DNA from: Prostheceraeus crozeri
Lineage: Eukaryota; Platyhelminthes; Polycladida; Euryleptidae
DNA length: 64,000 nt
NCBI GenBank assembly: GCA_907163375.1
Contig: CAJQUW010001624.1
Coordinates: forward strand, 124,001 to 188,000
Direction of reading: 5' to 3'
In this document: positions 48,575 to 59,480 of the stretch, one piece after another
Layout of the letters: each line of letters opens with the position of its first letter
Position numbering within the stretch: the stretch's first letter is position 1
Translations under genes and position numbers: made by a program
The notes under the pieces: generated by a model
Told to the model about the DNA's origin: nothing
Databases searched by the model: none
Seen by the model: the letters and a program-made list of their open reading frames with translations, nothing else

Positions 48575-49235
48575 CGCACGCTTCGGTTTCCTAGAAAGGA
48601 AGAATTGTATGTAGCCTTAATATCGAAATGGCACATCACAGAATTTTGACAACTTGCCCCTTCTCGAATGGATAATTCGTGTATCGCTTGCTATTGGAAA
48701 TGGCAAACAATAAGCTGTCAGCAGAGGACACCAGAGCCAATGAGAGATGCGTGCGTGCTGTGATATCACTTCGCACACACCAAAACACACATCGGTGTCT
48801 TGGCCAACATTCGATTCAGTGTATGCACTAAGGAATGCATAAGTGTATATAAGCACTAAGTGTATGCAGTAAGGAATGCTGAGAAGACGGTGGTGAAATC
48901 ATCAAGTGAACTCATTTTCGTACGCCTGCTACTTTTTTAATGATGATCGGAAGGGCCAACTTTATGGAGAAAGCTTGTGCTCAATGATCTGAATTCTTCG
49001 AATCTTCAAGAAATCTTCGAGGAATTGTGGCAATCGAAGCACTTTGCTGGAACTCACATTATTCCGCAAGCGACGCACGACTTTTTTCCTATCTCTATAA
49101 GGTACTAGGAATTCCTTTTTGCCCACTTAATAGGTTCCTCGATGTACCGGTGATTTCGTATTAATCACACTTCTAGCAAACCGAAGCAGCTAAACAAAAT
49201 ATTTAATTCTGTGCAGCCTGCAGAAATTAACTTAA
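48575..49235. repeat. Dispersed repeat R1, copy 2
   Basis: Same family and orientation as 30740-31200, but longer in the middle. It lies in the intron between the first two EF-hand exons of the TAL-like gene. Class unknown. Confidence 0.7.
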
Positions 49236-51159
49236 TCCAATTGTGGTCTCAAATTTGCTACGGGTATGGCTGCAAATTTAAATAGGGAGTTGTGTCGATG
49301 TTGAGATATTTGAACTAGGCCGATTGATTATTCCTGATTTTAGATGGAATGACAGCTATTCAGGCTGGCTCCCATTTTCCAAATGAGGATGCAATCTATT
49401 TGTAACTTAAATGAGGTGGGTTTTACGGCAGTGAATGCAGACACTAATTTCGCAAGAAACGTGACCTTGACATAGAGAATTCCCGCAAGTTGATGCATGA
49501 TGCCTTCCATCATTGCTTGCATGACACACCTTCTCAACAGGATTATGATGGAAAAATTACAAAATACCAATACCTCAACTCTCATTTATTCGACGTTGAT
49601 TGGCAGTGGAAGTATTAAACCCTGCACATACATTTTTTATTGTGCATTATATATATTTGTTAGATGCTGAATTATGTCTATCAGATTTAGCACAACAATG
49701 CCGAGTGATTTATCCTTACTAACAGATTTATTTTTGTAGATCTGTAGCGGACGTCCCCATAAAACATCGATATAATGATTGCTCAAAGTAAGAAGATGGC
49801 AACCATAGGCTGATTTCACCCTAAAAAATATTCAGACTGAGCTTACAATCTTCACAATGTAAAGATTGTATTTTCAGATTTTGAGATGTTGGTAAGGCCA
49901 ATGCTAGAATCAGAGACTTATGTGATGGATTCTCTCACATATACTAATCATAGATGTCTCTGATATTTACAGCCTCAATTCTAGGTGAATCCATTGGTCA
50001 TTAAAAAATGCACAGCTTGAAGGACTCTTTGATAATGATGGATGATTATAATAACCAGAAAATGAAACCCAATGATGTTGAGAGTTCCGTATCCAAAATA
50101 AAATGCAATTCATGTTGACTACTTCTTTAAAGTATTAGGATTATGTCTGAAGAGCATGCAATTATTTTGACAGTTGATTTCTTATCATTGTCTTAAATTT
50201 GAATCTTTCCTTGTGAGACATTTGTTGCGGAGATACTTAAAATACTGACATGCTACGAAAGTATTGAAAATGCATAGTTGTGGGTGGTTACAAGTTCAAC
50301 CTCTGTTGATTCAAGAATGTGGATGGTGCATACATGTGACAAGCCTGTAACCACCCCTTGTCCCAGTTCCGTGACAACTCTCTATAATGAACGAATAAAG
50401 CACCGGGCTGAAATTCCTTTATCCTACTGTGCATTCGCATATTTTCGTCAACTGTCGGTTGAAATTAATTAATTCATATGTGGGTTGATGCTTTATTTAT
50501 AGCAATAGAATTACGATTGTATAAAGGAAGAAACTAGTTTGCTATCAATTGCTGATGTTTTTTTCTGTCGAACGACATTTGTCGCTGTTTGTTGGGTAAA
50601 GTTATATTAACATGTTCGATTCATAGGGCTGGCTTCTAATTCAAAATAATCAATACTTGCCTCCATTAAACTGATTGATCAGATGAACATCTTTAGCGGT
50701 TGAAGACCACCTACATAGCAAGCAAAGTAGCAGATACCTGCACACAACATTTTGTCATCAGATCTGAATTAGCATCATGACTATATCATTGCTTAAGGTG
50801 GCATCCAAATGCTGAATGATGACTTCTACCCATGACTTCTTCAGATGACTGATGATGCAGATTGAAATGGCAAATTTGTTCAGTTGGGAATGAAAATGAC
50901 ATAATCAAGACGCAGCCGTTATTGGAGTAAATGTGTGATACGCAATAAGCACATCAATTAAGTTGATCTGCTCCAGTATTCATATAATGTCACTTTTATA
51001 AATGAAATCAATTGATATTGTGTATTTGAAATTCAATTTGCATTGTTAAGTTTATCAACTTGAAATATAAACAAATGATTTCACAAAAATCTAATGCGCA
51101 AGCGTGCAATCTTTTTTGCTAAAATTCAGTTTTTAAGTTTCAATTGATTAAAAGCCTAC
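49236..51159. other. No gene seen
   Basis: Presumed intronic, AT-rich. Minus-strand frame 49340-49585 is hydrophobic but unrecognised. Confidence 0.45.
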
Positions 51160-51219
51160 CATTTTTATCCTTCTCCATCGACCGATAGGCTTCTACAAAT
51201 TCATTCATCGTTGGTAATT
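51160..51219 (-). CDS. Host exon: first half of first EF-hand, TAL-like gene
   Basis: Minus-strand exon of 60 nt between TTTTTTTCAG and GTAGGC, phase 1 on both sides. It encodes LPTMNEFVEAYRSMEKDKNG (the first Glu and last Gly codons are split by introns). This is the entering helix and first half of an EF loop. The start resembles the amino end of schistosome TAL proteins (LSQMEEFIRAF), from general knowledge of that family. The initiator exon lies upstream and is not identified. The exon at 54162-54215 has the same phases and a similar YRSLDENG sequence. Confidence 0.72.
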
Positions 51220-52095
51220 CTGAAAAAAAGAATGATATGTTTTCGTCAAGCAAAACATTGGGGTATTCAAGTCTTTTTATAGAAACATTCATACTCAATG
51301 ACACTAAAACCGCTTAATGATTCAATGAAGTATCATCACATTGATTGGGATGAGTATCATGAGCAGCCTATCATGCCCATAGGATTACGTGTTGAATACA
51401 ACATTTCAATTAAAAGGCATGATTTAAAAAGCTCCATTTAAAGCTGCGCATGTCGGCATATATACCGGAAATGTCAATAATGGCCGCTAATGAAGGCTAG
51501 ATTCTAAAGAAAAGTGGATAATTAGGAAAATTGTGAAATAAATGCTCATTCACATGTCAGATTTAAAAATACACGTTGAGAACGATGCCTAGCACAGGAT
51601 GAATATACTTTTGTAGGCCCAGGAGCATCGCATATGTCGCAATTATTAGAGAATCCCGACAAGCAATGCCATGCCTTAATCTTCAGATTATTCGGCATGA
51701 GCTGGTACGATTCTGCATGTGTAAAGCATAGGGCTTAAGTTAGACAGATAATCTTTGCACAATCGTGCATGTCATATTTGCATGCAATCCTCATGAATTC
51801 AATAATGTACAGTATATAATTTTGTCGATTTGAATATGTAGATGATTTCCATACTCGGTAGTTTCGAATTTCTGTTTGCAGCGATTTATTTGCACTGAAA
51901 AGGTATTCAGCAAAGGAAGCTAAGACATGTCAGAGACAGCAGCGCGTGCTCAGTGCAGATTTTTCAGTTCGAATTAATTATCAAATATATCTATATCTTC
52001 TTTTTACATGTTGTCAGGGTGGACAAGTACTTGCTTTTATGTAGAGTGGGCTAGATTGGGTTTGTTTTGAAATATATAACCTTGTAATTGCTAGA
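51220..52095. other. No gene seen
   Basis: Presumed intronic, no feature recognised. Confidence 0.45.
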
Positions 52096-52345
52096 TATAA
52101 TAAATAAATAAATGAACCTTTTTATACTGGGAAACACATTAGGCGACACGCCTCTCTTCCATGTGGCTGAGTTTTCATTTATTCCACACTCTCATTCCTT
52201 TTTGCTGAGTGTTTATCAAGAATGCAGAGTGCGCCTATTTTAGAAGTCATAGGTTTGACCCGACCAAGTTTTGAACCAAGGTCCCCCGGACGCAGAGCGA
52301 ACACCCTACCACAAGGCCACGGCGTCGGGTGGCTCATATGAGAGT
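52096..52345 (-). mobile_element. tRNA-derived SINE
   Basis: On the minus strand TGGCCTTGTGG (52319-52309) fits a Pol III A box and GGTTCAAAAC (52277-52268) a B box. They sit in a tRNA-like head that runs GCCGTGGCCTTGTGGTAGGG to CTTGGTCGGG. A body of about 150 bp follows and ends in a TTTA repeat (52096-52112 on the plus strand). The order head, body, simple-repeat tail is that of a tRNA SINE. I found no clear target duplication. Confidence 0.72.
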
Positions 52346-52616
52346 ATAATTTACTGTTTGCATAAATTTATATTTTTGGACCTCAAACACAAAACGTTTT
52401 CGACTATTTCATATTTAAAGATGACACATGTTCATACGAAATAAGAACATGCAGCTCCAGAATGATTTTTCATGTGATTTCTCTACTAGTATGGAATATA
52501 GCCGAAAGGGGCTACTGTGCTCCCAGAGAGAATAGAAAAACAATTTCAAATAATACTGAGCTATCTTCAGCTGCATGAGTGTGAGATTCACCAATTTACT
52601 CGCTATCTCATGCCTG

Positions 52617-52638
52617 GGTGTGTGTGTGTGTGTGTGCA
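52617..52638. repeat. (TG)n microsatellite
   Basis: About ten TG units in a row. Confidence 0.95.
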
Positions 52639-53246
52639 TTATCTGTTAGAACAAGAGTGTTGCAGACTTGTAGGTGGGTCCCGACGAACCCATCAAAGAC
52701 AATGATTATTCTTGAGGACTGTGTATGCCTGGAATAACTCTCACTGTTTTGACACGTTGGGACTTAATTTAAGCCTGACTTGTTCGCTTGTATGTCAATA
52801 GAATTTCACTAAGTTCGCATAATTTGCCTATTTATACAAAAGCATGCGTTGAGCGAATTTTGAGAGATTTCAAGATTTTATTTGTTATGCATATTTGAAC
52901 TGGCAGCAATCAGGCGTGAAGACTGCGACAGCAGCAGAGATGATAGTTAACTTTATCCATTTATGGCTTCGTCTGATCGGGAATGATTGATTATGGCTGT
53001 TTGAAAATGTTCCTTCTTGATTTTGACTTAATTACAGCTACTCAACTGATATCGGCAGCCTCATTTTCTTTAGTAAAATACATGAAGTATTGATCATTAT
53101 TTCATGAACGTGCAAATTGTGACTCAGATCCGGCCATCTAAACACCAGCAAAATGCATACATGAAGGCTGGTAATGTTAACTAGTCTACATTAGTAAATC
53201 TTACAGAAACAAAATAATATAAAATAGCTATCAAATGTTAACATAC

Positions 53247-53372
53247 CTGGGACCAGTTACACTCGCTTTCCGGATAATAATGATCTGAATTACAGACAAT
53301 TACTAGTTCACAGTCAAGTGATTTCACAATGCAGACGTTATGGGTGTTGTCGTATTCAATTTTGTGCAAGGA
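53247..53372 (-). CDS. Putative host exon of unknown family
   Basis: A minus-strand open segment of exactly 42 codons lies between TTGAATTGGCAG and GTATGTTAAC, phase 0 on both sides. It encodes SLHKIEYDNTHNVCIVKSL then DCELVIVCNSDHYYPESECN and WSQ. Four cysteines and alternating hydrophobic residues suggest an extracellular or beta-rich domain. I do not recognise it. It sits between two EF-hand-like exons on the same strand but its phases do not join them, so it may belong to another gene. SL-H-KI here recalls SL-K-KI in the exon at 59352. Confidence 0.4.
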
Positions 53373-54161
53373 CTGCCAATTCAAATACGGTCAATCTTAT
53401 TGCATTGTTCGTTATAAATGAAATATGTTGCCGAAGGTTATCACTAGTCAATTCATCTCGTTGTCTAACAACGTGAATATTGTCACTGCACCCAAAAATC
53501 TTATTTAAATTCTCATTATAACTGCGTAAAGTTTAGGGCTCAATGTGTAGTACAGATACTATCACAGCAGTATCTCTTTTGATCTCAACATAGTATTATT
53601 TCGATGAAACTAACTGCTTCATTACCTGCTTCCTCGCAGTCATAATTGTTCACGATTGATTCGACATAAAACACATCTAACAATCAAAGAAAATTGCTGA
53701 GATCAACAATTACAGATAATGGAATATGAATTGATCTGTCCCTAATTATTGTTGACTTTGACAATTATTTTCCGTAGAATCTAATGTTTCTCGTTTAAAT
53801 TGCGGCCAGCAAGAAGGTTATTCAAATTACAAAGCACACTATTTGAATGTAAATAAGTGTTGGAATGATTTTTCATATGAGAATCAACAATTTCAAACTT
53901 TTCATCAAATTGTCATTTAAACATAACTATAAATAAACCTTCATATCTCTATGTACGTGAGTAGTTTCTCTATAGCTATCTCTGTCTCTAGGTGAGAGGT
54001 GCATCTCTAGCTATGTTTGCAACTGTTTCATAAACCCCAAACAATTTCTCTGATAATGATATTACCAACTTTAAACCGCTTAGTAAGAAGGTCATTGTGT
54101 CAATAATATTCAAGAGTGTAAAACGTCAACATATAAAACGAAAATTTCAATATTTTCTCAC

Positions 54162-54215
54162 CTAATCCATTTTCATCGAGAGAGCGATAAGTTTGTTTTT
54201 CCCCAAACTTGCTTT
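54162..54215 (-). CDS. Putative host exon, EF-hand-like
   Basis: A 54-nt minus-strand segment between TTTGTTCCAG and GTGAGAAA is open only in phase 1 and exits in phase 1. It encodes SKFGEKQTYRSLDENGL. The YRSLDENG block resembles YRSMEKDKNG of the exon at 51160, which has the same phases. It could be the upstream exon of the TAL-like gene, an alternative exon, or a remnant of a tandem gene copy. Its short length makes chance a real possibility. Confidence 0.4.
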   Translation of the reverse strand, partial: KASLGKNKLIALSMKMD

Positions 54216-54618
54216 CTGGAACAAATGAGTAATTAATATATCATGTATTTTAATGACACATCTTTAAATGATTCATGGATAAGTACCAAAATTACTAGTT
54301 GACTTGTCAACATCACTTTTAAAGTCACTTTCATTATCTCGTGAAGTTCGGTAAAACTAAATCTGCTAATGCTATCGTCAGAAACATTATTTGCAAACAG
54401 CTGCATTATGTATTAGCCTTGCCCATATCGACAGGGTTGACGTGGGTATGGGGATTCTGTGGGAATGATGATGATGAATCTCTATATTTTTGTCTCACAA
54501 TGATACAATCCGGTGAGCACATTACACAGTTACGATTACAATATACAAAAGATCAGAAGAAAATACAATACAATGGCATCGGATCGACGGGAAATAAAAG
54601 CGATATAGTAAAGACAGA

Positions 54619-55086
54619 TTATTTACAAAATTTTATAAACGACATGCTAAAACTCTTAGTTCTTGAAAACGGAGGACGAAAAGGAAGACAATTTCGAGTT
54701 GTGCGACCACTTGGTTTGACCGGAAACATCTCACGAAGGAGATGGCTCGCGTTTTGAACAGTATCATACAATAATTTTTCACAAGTTCGATTACCAATCG
54801 TATCAAGTGAGTTGGAATGGAAAAATGGAATATCCATGATGCGATGAAGGCGACGTTCCACACTTAACAATTTGTTCATAAGATACTTGGGTAAATTGCA
54901 AAAAGACGGATATGCATAAAGTATAACACAACGAATGAAAGCAACATAACCCCATGGGTTTGGGGTGGGTATGGGGATTGAGGCCATCCCCACAGCACCC
55001 ATAGCGCTTCTATGCGGATTCTGTGAGGATTCTGAAGATTTTTGACATTCACTAGAAGCAATCAGAACTGACATCATATCACACAA
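54619..55086 (-). pseudogene. LINE 3' end (CR1-like carboxyl region)
   Basis: The minus-strand frame contains RCVILYAYPSFCNLPKYLMN, LLSVERRLHRIMDIP, and a carboxyl part GRTTRNCLPFRPPFSRTKSF followed by SMSFI. This is the usual last block of CR1-type reverse transcriptase proteins (leucine-rich stretch, then R-R-N-x-x-F-x-x-P-R-x-R-T-x-x-x-x-x-SF). Everything upstream is missing, so the copy is 5'-truncated. Its 5' junction lies near the G-rich block at about 54950-55000. It sits directly upstream of the MADF exon of Harbinger 2 and may have disrupted that gene's amino end. Confidence 0.72.
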
Positions 55087-55211
55087 TCAACTTCGATGTT
55101 GAATGACAAAGTATCGCGGAGCCTACCCATCTCACCACTTAAAATGCATGAAATATCAATGCTGATCATTTTCACATTAATAACACACATTCAATAATTT
55201 TAACAAAACAA

Positions 55212-56259
55212 GCAATTTAAATCCGGTAATGGTGTCGCAAGTGTTCGGCCAATAGCGTGGCCATATTACGAAATGATGAACTTTCTCGACGACAATGCTG
55301 AAAGGAAGAGGACAATATCAAATATCGAAATTTCTTCTGAAGAGAATTCTCACCAAAATGACGATAGCACTTTGACTCAATCACAAGGTGAAAGCACTAT
55401 GCTTAGTGAAGATCTTGAAGAGACTATCAGCGCGTATCCTCATTCCTCAAAGTCAACAACACCCAAAAAAAGGAAATGTCTTAATTATCTAGTGGATCAG
55501 GTGATTCTAAAATACATTGAAAATATTTCTGAGGATAAATCAAAGAATGAAGATGAAGATGAACTTTATGGTAAGTTAGCCAATTTTCTACGGAATATTT
55601 TTTCTGGCTATGCTAACAGGAAAGACCTTTGTTTTTAAATCTTTGTAAAAGGAAATTCGGTGATCATCAGTCATTTATGTTAAAATCTATATTGTGAAGT
55701 GATTGATTTGAGTATTTATCATTGCTAAAAGGGCGTCATTCTGGAATAAACTATAAACAAATGATTGCTAATTCCCGTTTATCAGTATACTGAATTGTAC
55801 ATGTCTGATAAAAATTTGATGTCATAAGATGATAATGATCGTCATACTGTTTAATTATCTGATGAAATTATTGAAATAGATGATACATTATTTTAGAAGT
55901 AGAAATCACTTAATTTTTCTATATGTCTAAACTTATTATTAATTCTGTTAATTATGGTGATGCAGCATAAAATCAAAATATTTAACTATCAGAGAAATAT
56001 TTTGTTTACCATTATCACGTTTTCTTTATTTGCAGCACGGACTGTTTCCGCATCTTTAAAAAGATTAAATCCAGTTCTAAAGGCAACCGCGAAAGTTCGA
56101 ATTCAACAAGTACTGTTAGAAATGGAGATTCAACAGGCTGGCGGAAGGTCATCTCTCACAGAGATAGGAAATACTCGTACATCATCCTATACCGGATATA
56201 ATTGCCCAATTAATAATCAAACTTTTCATATTTCTGAAGTATATGAAAACTTGAGATGA
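55212..56259 (+). pseudogene. Harbinger 2 MADF-BESS DNA-binding protein, amino end missing
   Basis: Two exons (about 55212-55570 and 56036-56259) flank a GT-AG intron of 465 bp, phase 1. The first opens in the end of a MADF/Myb-like domain (RPIAWPYYEMMNFLDD) and continues through an acidic serine-rich linker and a basic patch (TTPKKRKCLNYL). The second has RTVSASLKRLNPVLKATAKV then RIQQVLLEMEI, a BESS motif. MADF-BESS proteins accompany Harbinger transposases and bind the element ends. The amino half of the MADF domain is not found; a LINE end lies where it should be. The remaining frames are open. Confidence 0.72.
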
Positions 56260-56608
56260 TTTGATATAATGAATATAAGTTGCTTTCTATAGAACAATCT
56301 TCATAAAATATATATTTGGAAAGTATCATGAAGTTCTGATATCTGACATTTTCATTGATCATAACTATTTGTTGAAATAAATTTCTGTTTAATCGAACTT
56401 TATTTCTAGATCTTCATATTGTTAATTTTATGAATGCTATTTTAAGAGCTCATAAATATTTTGAAACAAAATCAAGATGTTACATACTAAATGATAAAAT
56501 GATATATTCTCAATAATCTAAATAAAATCTAATTTTAAAATCATCAAAATATCATCAAAAAGTATATATTGACAATAGGAGCATTCATATAATTTCACAA
56601 TGAGCTGC
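56260..56608. other. Very AT-rich spacer inside Harbinger 2
   Basis: Lies between the convergent MADF-BESS and transposase genes. No feature beyond likely 3' untranslated sequence. Confidence 0.5.
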
Positions 56609-58296
56609 TTAACGTTGCCATGATAACTGCCCCGCTTCAGTCAAGAAAAAGCCCCTGAGATTGTCACGAATATCAGAAGCAGAATCAGTATAATTATTGG
56701 AAGACATCAGTCTGTGACTGCCGAGACTGGCATTTAAAACTTCGTTCCTCCACTCACCTGGGATAATTGAAGCAGTTTCGTCTTCCTGATCAACAGTATG
56801 ATTTTGGATATATTGTCTACACCTTTCTTCCTTGAAATCAGTAATTCGCAGGTAATTGTGTAACGAAATACAAGCCATTATGATATCATTTACTGACGTA
56901 TATGCTTCTATTGGACTACGCAAAATGCGCCACTTAGCTGAGAGAACACCAAACGCATTTTCAACCGTACGTCGTGCTCGCGACAGACGATAATGAAAAA
57001 AAGGTTTTCATCGCTGTCGTTTTGAGAAGGATATGGACGCATAATATTTTCTTTCAATGGGAAGCCGGCGTCACCAAGAAATACACATGGCAACTTTAAA
57101 CTAGTTTCCGGAAGAAATTTTTTGTTAGGCACGTCTAATTTTTTCTCATTGATGAGCTTTCCAAATGAAGAATTAGAAAATACGGTGCTATCACTGCAAC
57201 TCCCATGTGCAACAATATCAACGAAAATAAAGACATATCTTGCATTTGAAATGGCCATGAGCAGAACAGAAAAATGTTTCTTGTAATTGAAGTTCGAGCT
57301 GCCGGTATTCGGTGGAGCTGTGACTTCGACGTGTTTACCAGCTATGGCTCCCAAGCAATTTGGGAAATTCCACATTTTCCAGAAGTCTTTACAAACCTCT
57401 TCAAAATCCGATTTCGTTGGTACAGGTAGATATTTAGTACGTAAAGCAATATGTACGTATGGCTGCACAAGTCTCTTTGACAATAACGGAACCTGATGCT
57501 TTACTAATTCTGTGCGCGATAGCAGTACTAGCTTGAGATTCACCACTAGCCAGTATTCTTAATACGAGGCATAATCTCTCTCTTGATCCAATTGGGTTAA
57601 TGATCATTTCCAAAAGAGCCAAAAATGATCCAAAAAAGCCAAAATCACAAAAAAGCCACAGAATCCCAGATGCTATCCAAAATGCAGAAACCACATCATC
57701 AGAAAAACTGATTTTGTGGATTTGAATTGCTGTGGAGGAGTGGCATCAATAGCTATGGTAATGAAACTGATAGTGTGGATGTAGACTGGTGTTGTGAGCT
57801 TAAGTTTGGCTTTTTTGGGTAATCGGTGCAGTAGCGCAGAATATTTTGGCTTTTTTGGATTTGAGTATCGAAATGTGGACTGATTTTGTGGATTTGAATA
57901 GCTGTGGAGGAGTGGCATCGATAGCTATGGTAGTGAAACTGATAGTATGGATGTAGACTGGTGATGTGAGCTTAAGTTTGGCTTTTTTGGGTAATCGGTG
58001 GAATTCTGTGGCTTTTTTGGCTCTTTTGTGATTTTGGCTTTTTTGGATCATTTTTGGCTCTTTTGGAAATGATCATTAACCTCCAATTGGCACGCGATGA
58101 GTTTTTTGTGCTCAATAAGTGGACACACGAGTCTTTGAAGACATTCAAACCTTCTTTTTGTCATCCTGAAGTAATTAAAAAACATTTCACTGTCTTCTAT
58201 CAAGTCAGGGATTTGCATTCGATAATCTCCTCGGCGCGATCTTTCTACTGCGAAACAATTCTATACTTGAGATGCATAAAGGCTAAACTCGCTTGA
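56609..58296 (-). pseudogene. Harbinger (PIF) nuclease/transposase, HARBI1-like, interrupted by a MITE
   Basis: Read from 58296 downward: an amino-terminal helical part (IEDSEMFFNYFRMTKRRFEC), then after the nested MITE (57601-58075) IGSRERLCLVLRILASGESQ, and WNFPNCLGAIAGKHVEV. Next come GSSNFNYKKHFSVLLMAISN, the second catalytic Asp in VFLGDAGFPLKEN, RPYP, and ENAFGVLSAKWRI with the catalytic Glu. The first catalytic Asp, normally in GAIDGKH, is Ala (codon GCT). There are also a frame change near 57450 and one at a T run near 56997. The gene converges on the MADF-BESS gene. It is dead. Terminal inverted repeats of this element were not found. Confidence 0.85.
57601..58075. mobile_element. 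TTAA-flanked MITE with internal 172-bp repeats, nested in Harbinger 2
   Basis: Perfect inverted ends TGATCATTTCCAAAAGAGCC (57601 on) and its complement (ending 58075) are flanked by TTAA at 57597-57600 and 58076-58079, the target duplication of piggyBac-type elements. The ends match for about 55 bp. Inside are about two 172-bp units like those at 13604-14337. Removing the element and one TTAA restores an uninterrupted transposase frame (QLEV|NPIGSRE), so it inserted into coding sequence. It is non-coding; minus-strand ORFs here are repeat by-products. Confidence 0.85.
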
Positions 58297-59351
58297 TATT
58301 TTACTTCTTTATCGGCATTGATGTAGATAAAATTATCAATGATTGCTACATTAATTCAATTGACGAATATTAAACGGTGACTTTTTTGTGACCGAGTGAC
58401 CATTTTGAAGTACTGGCGGTGTAGCAACATATGAATATTTTTTATTTATATTCAACCCTGTCTTTGTATGTTTATGAACTTCCTATTATTTGAAAGTAGC
58501 ACCACTATAAGCAACCAAACGAATGAAAAATCCTCACATAAGGAATCCCAAATACCAACTTACAGGACATCCCAGGATTATATTCTCACAAATGGTGCAC
58601 GTGAAACTTGTATATAATCTATTAAAACAGCCAAATACATGCACATAAAATTATTTGCAGCAAAAATCGAGTCTTCACGAAAAGCAGCTGGCTGAAAATA
58701 TTGTGGGGACATTAAGGTCCTTCAGGACTTAAACTAACAGTTAAAATTTCAGTAGATATATTGATAAATATTCATGCTTGCTTTTGTGAAACTTCTTGTA
58801 CTTTATCGCGATTGTCTGCAGCGAGGAATTTAAGCATAGTACTTTTGAAATGAATGTGTGTATATTTCCTGAGAATGCTTCGCATAACATGTATACATGA
58901 TGTAATGTAAGCTTAGGTTTGATTTTACTTGATGAAGACTTGGTTGCTTTGTGTTATAACAGTGAATCTCAAAACAGCAAACGGTAAAAGGCGAATATAA
59001 GAAGCATGGAAATCTCAAAATAGCAAAATATATAAATAGCGTACTATGCAATACTCGAGTGTTGTGCAGAACTATGTACATACTCGTATTAATATTGCAT
59101 CTAAACATTTTAATAAGGCTATGTTTCCTTTAGTCTACATGTAGTTGTTGAATTTTTATGCAAATGTGTTTCCTTTAAGGGAACATTAATGCAAAAAATG
59201 TACCCTTGAAATAATCCTGTAGCAAAATGAAGTAGGATCGACATGGTCCAAAACTAGGCTAAGTGAACCAAAAGTTATGATAGAAATAGACCACTACAAT
59301 TTTAAAGAGCAATAGGCCTATACTGAGGATAGCAGAGAAAAGTCATAAAAG
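58297..59351. other. No gene seen
   Basis: AT-rich; the right end of Harbinger 2 should lie near its start but I found no inverted repeat. Confidence 0.45.
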
Positions 59352-59480
59352 TTACAACACGCAGTCGGTGATTTTCTTCAAGGACTTCCATTCCGCATCT
59401 CTGGAGTCAAATACGGCCTTCGGATCGTTGAATGATGTGTAGAAGTTCCACTCAGATGCAGATATTGGACAGCAATCATT
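59352..59480 (-). CDS. Putative terminal host exon of unknown family
   Basis: On the minus strand an acceptor (TTATTCTTGTTCGTATAG) opens a frame of 42 codons plus TAA. It encodes NDCCPISASEWNFYTSFNDP then KAVFDSRDAEWKSLKKITDC and VL. Codon choice is unlike the AT-rich flanks and the peptide has two Trp and three Cys. I do not recognise the family. If real it is the last exon of a gene lying upstream, beyond or within the right part of the window. A donor GTAACT overlaps the stop, so an internal exon is possible. SLKKI here and SLHKI in the 53.2-kb exon may mark related domains. Confidence 0.42.
   Translation of the reverse strand, partial: NDCCPISASEWNFYTSFNDPKAVFDSRDAEWKSLKKITDCVL

Noticed and set aside
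57673-58051. Minus-strand ORFs of about 80 codons in the nested MITE
   Set aside because: They are the same repeat by-product as in the first array.
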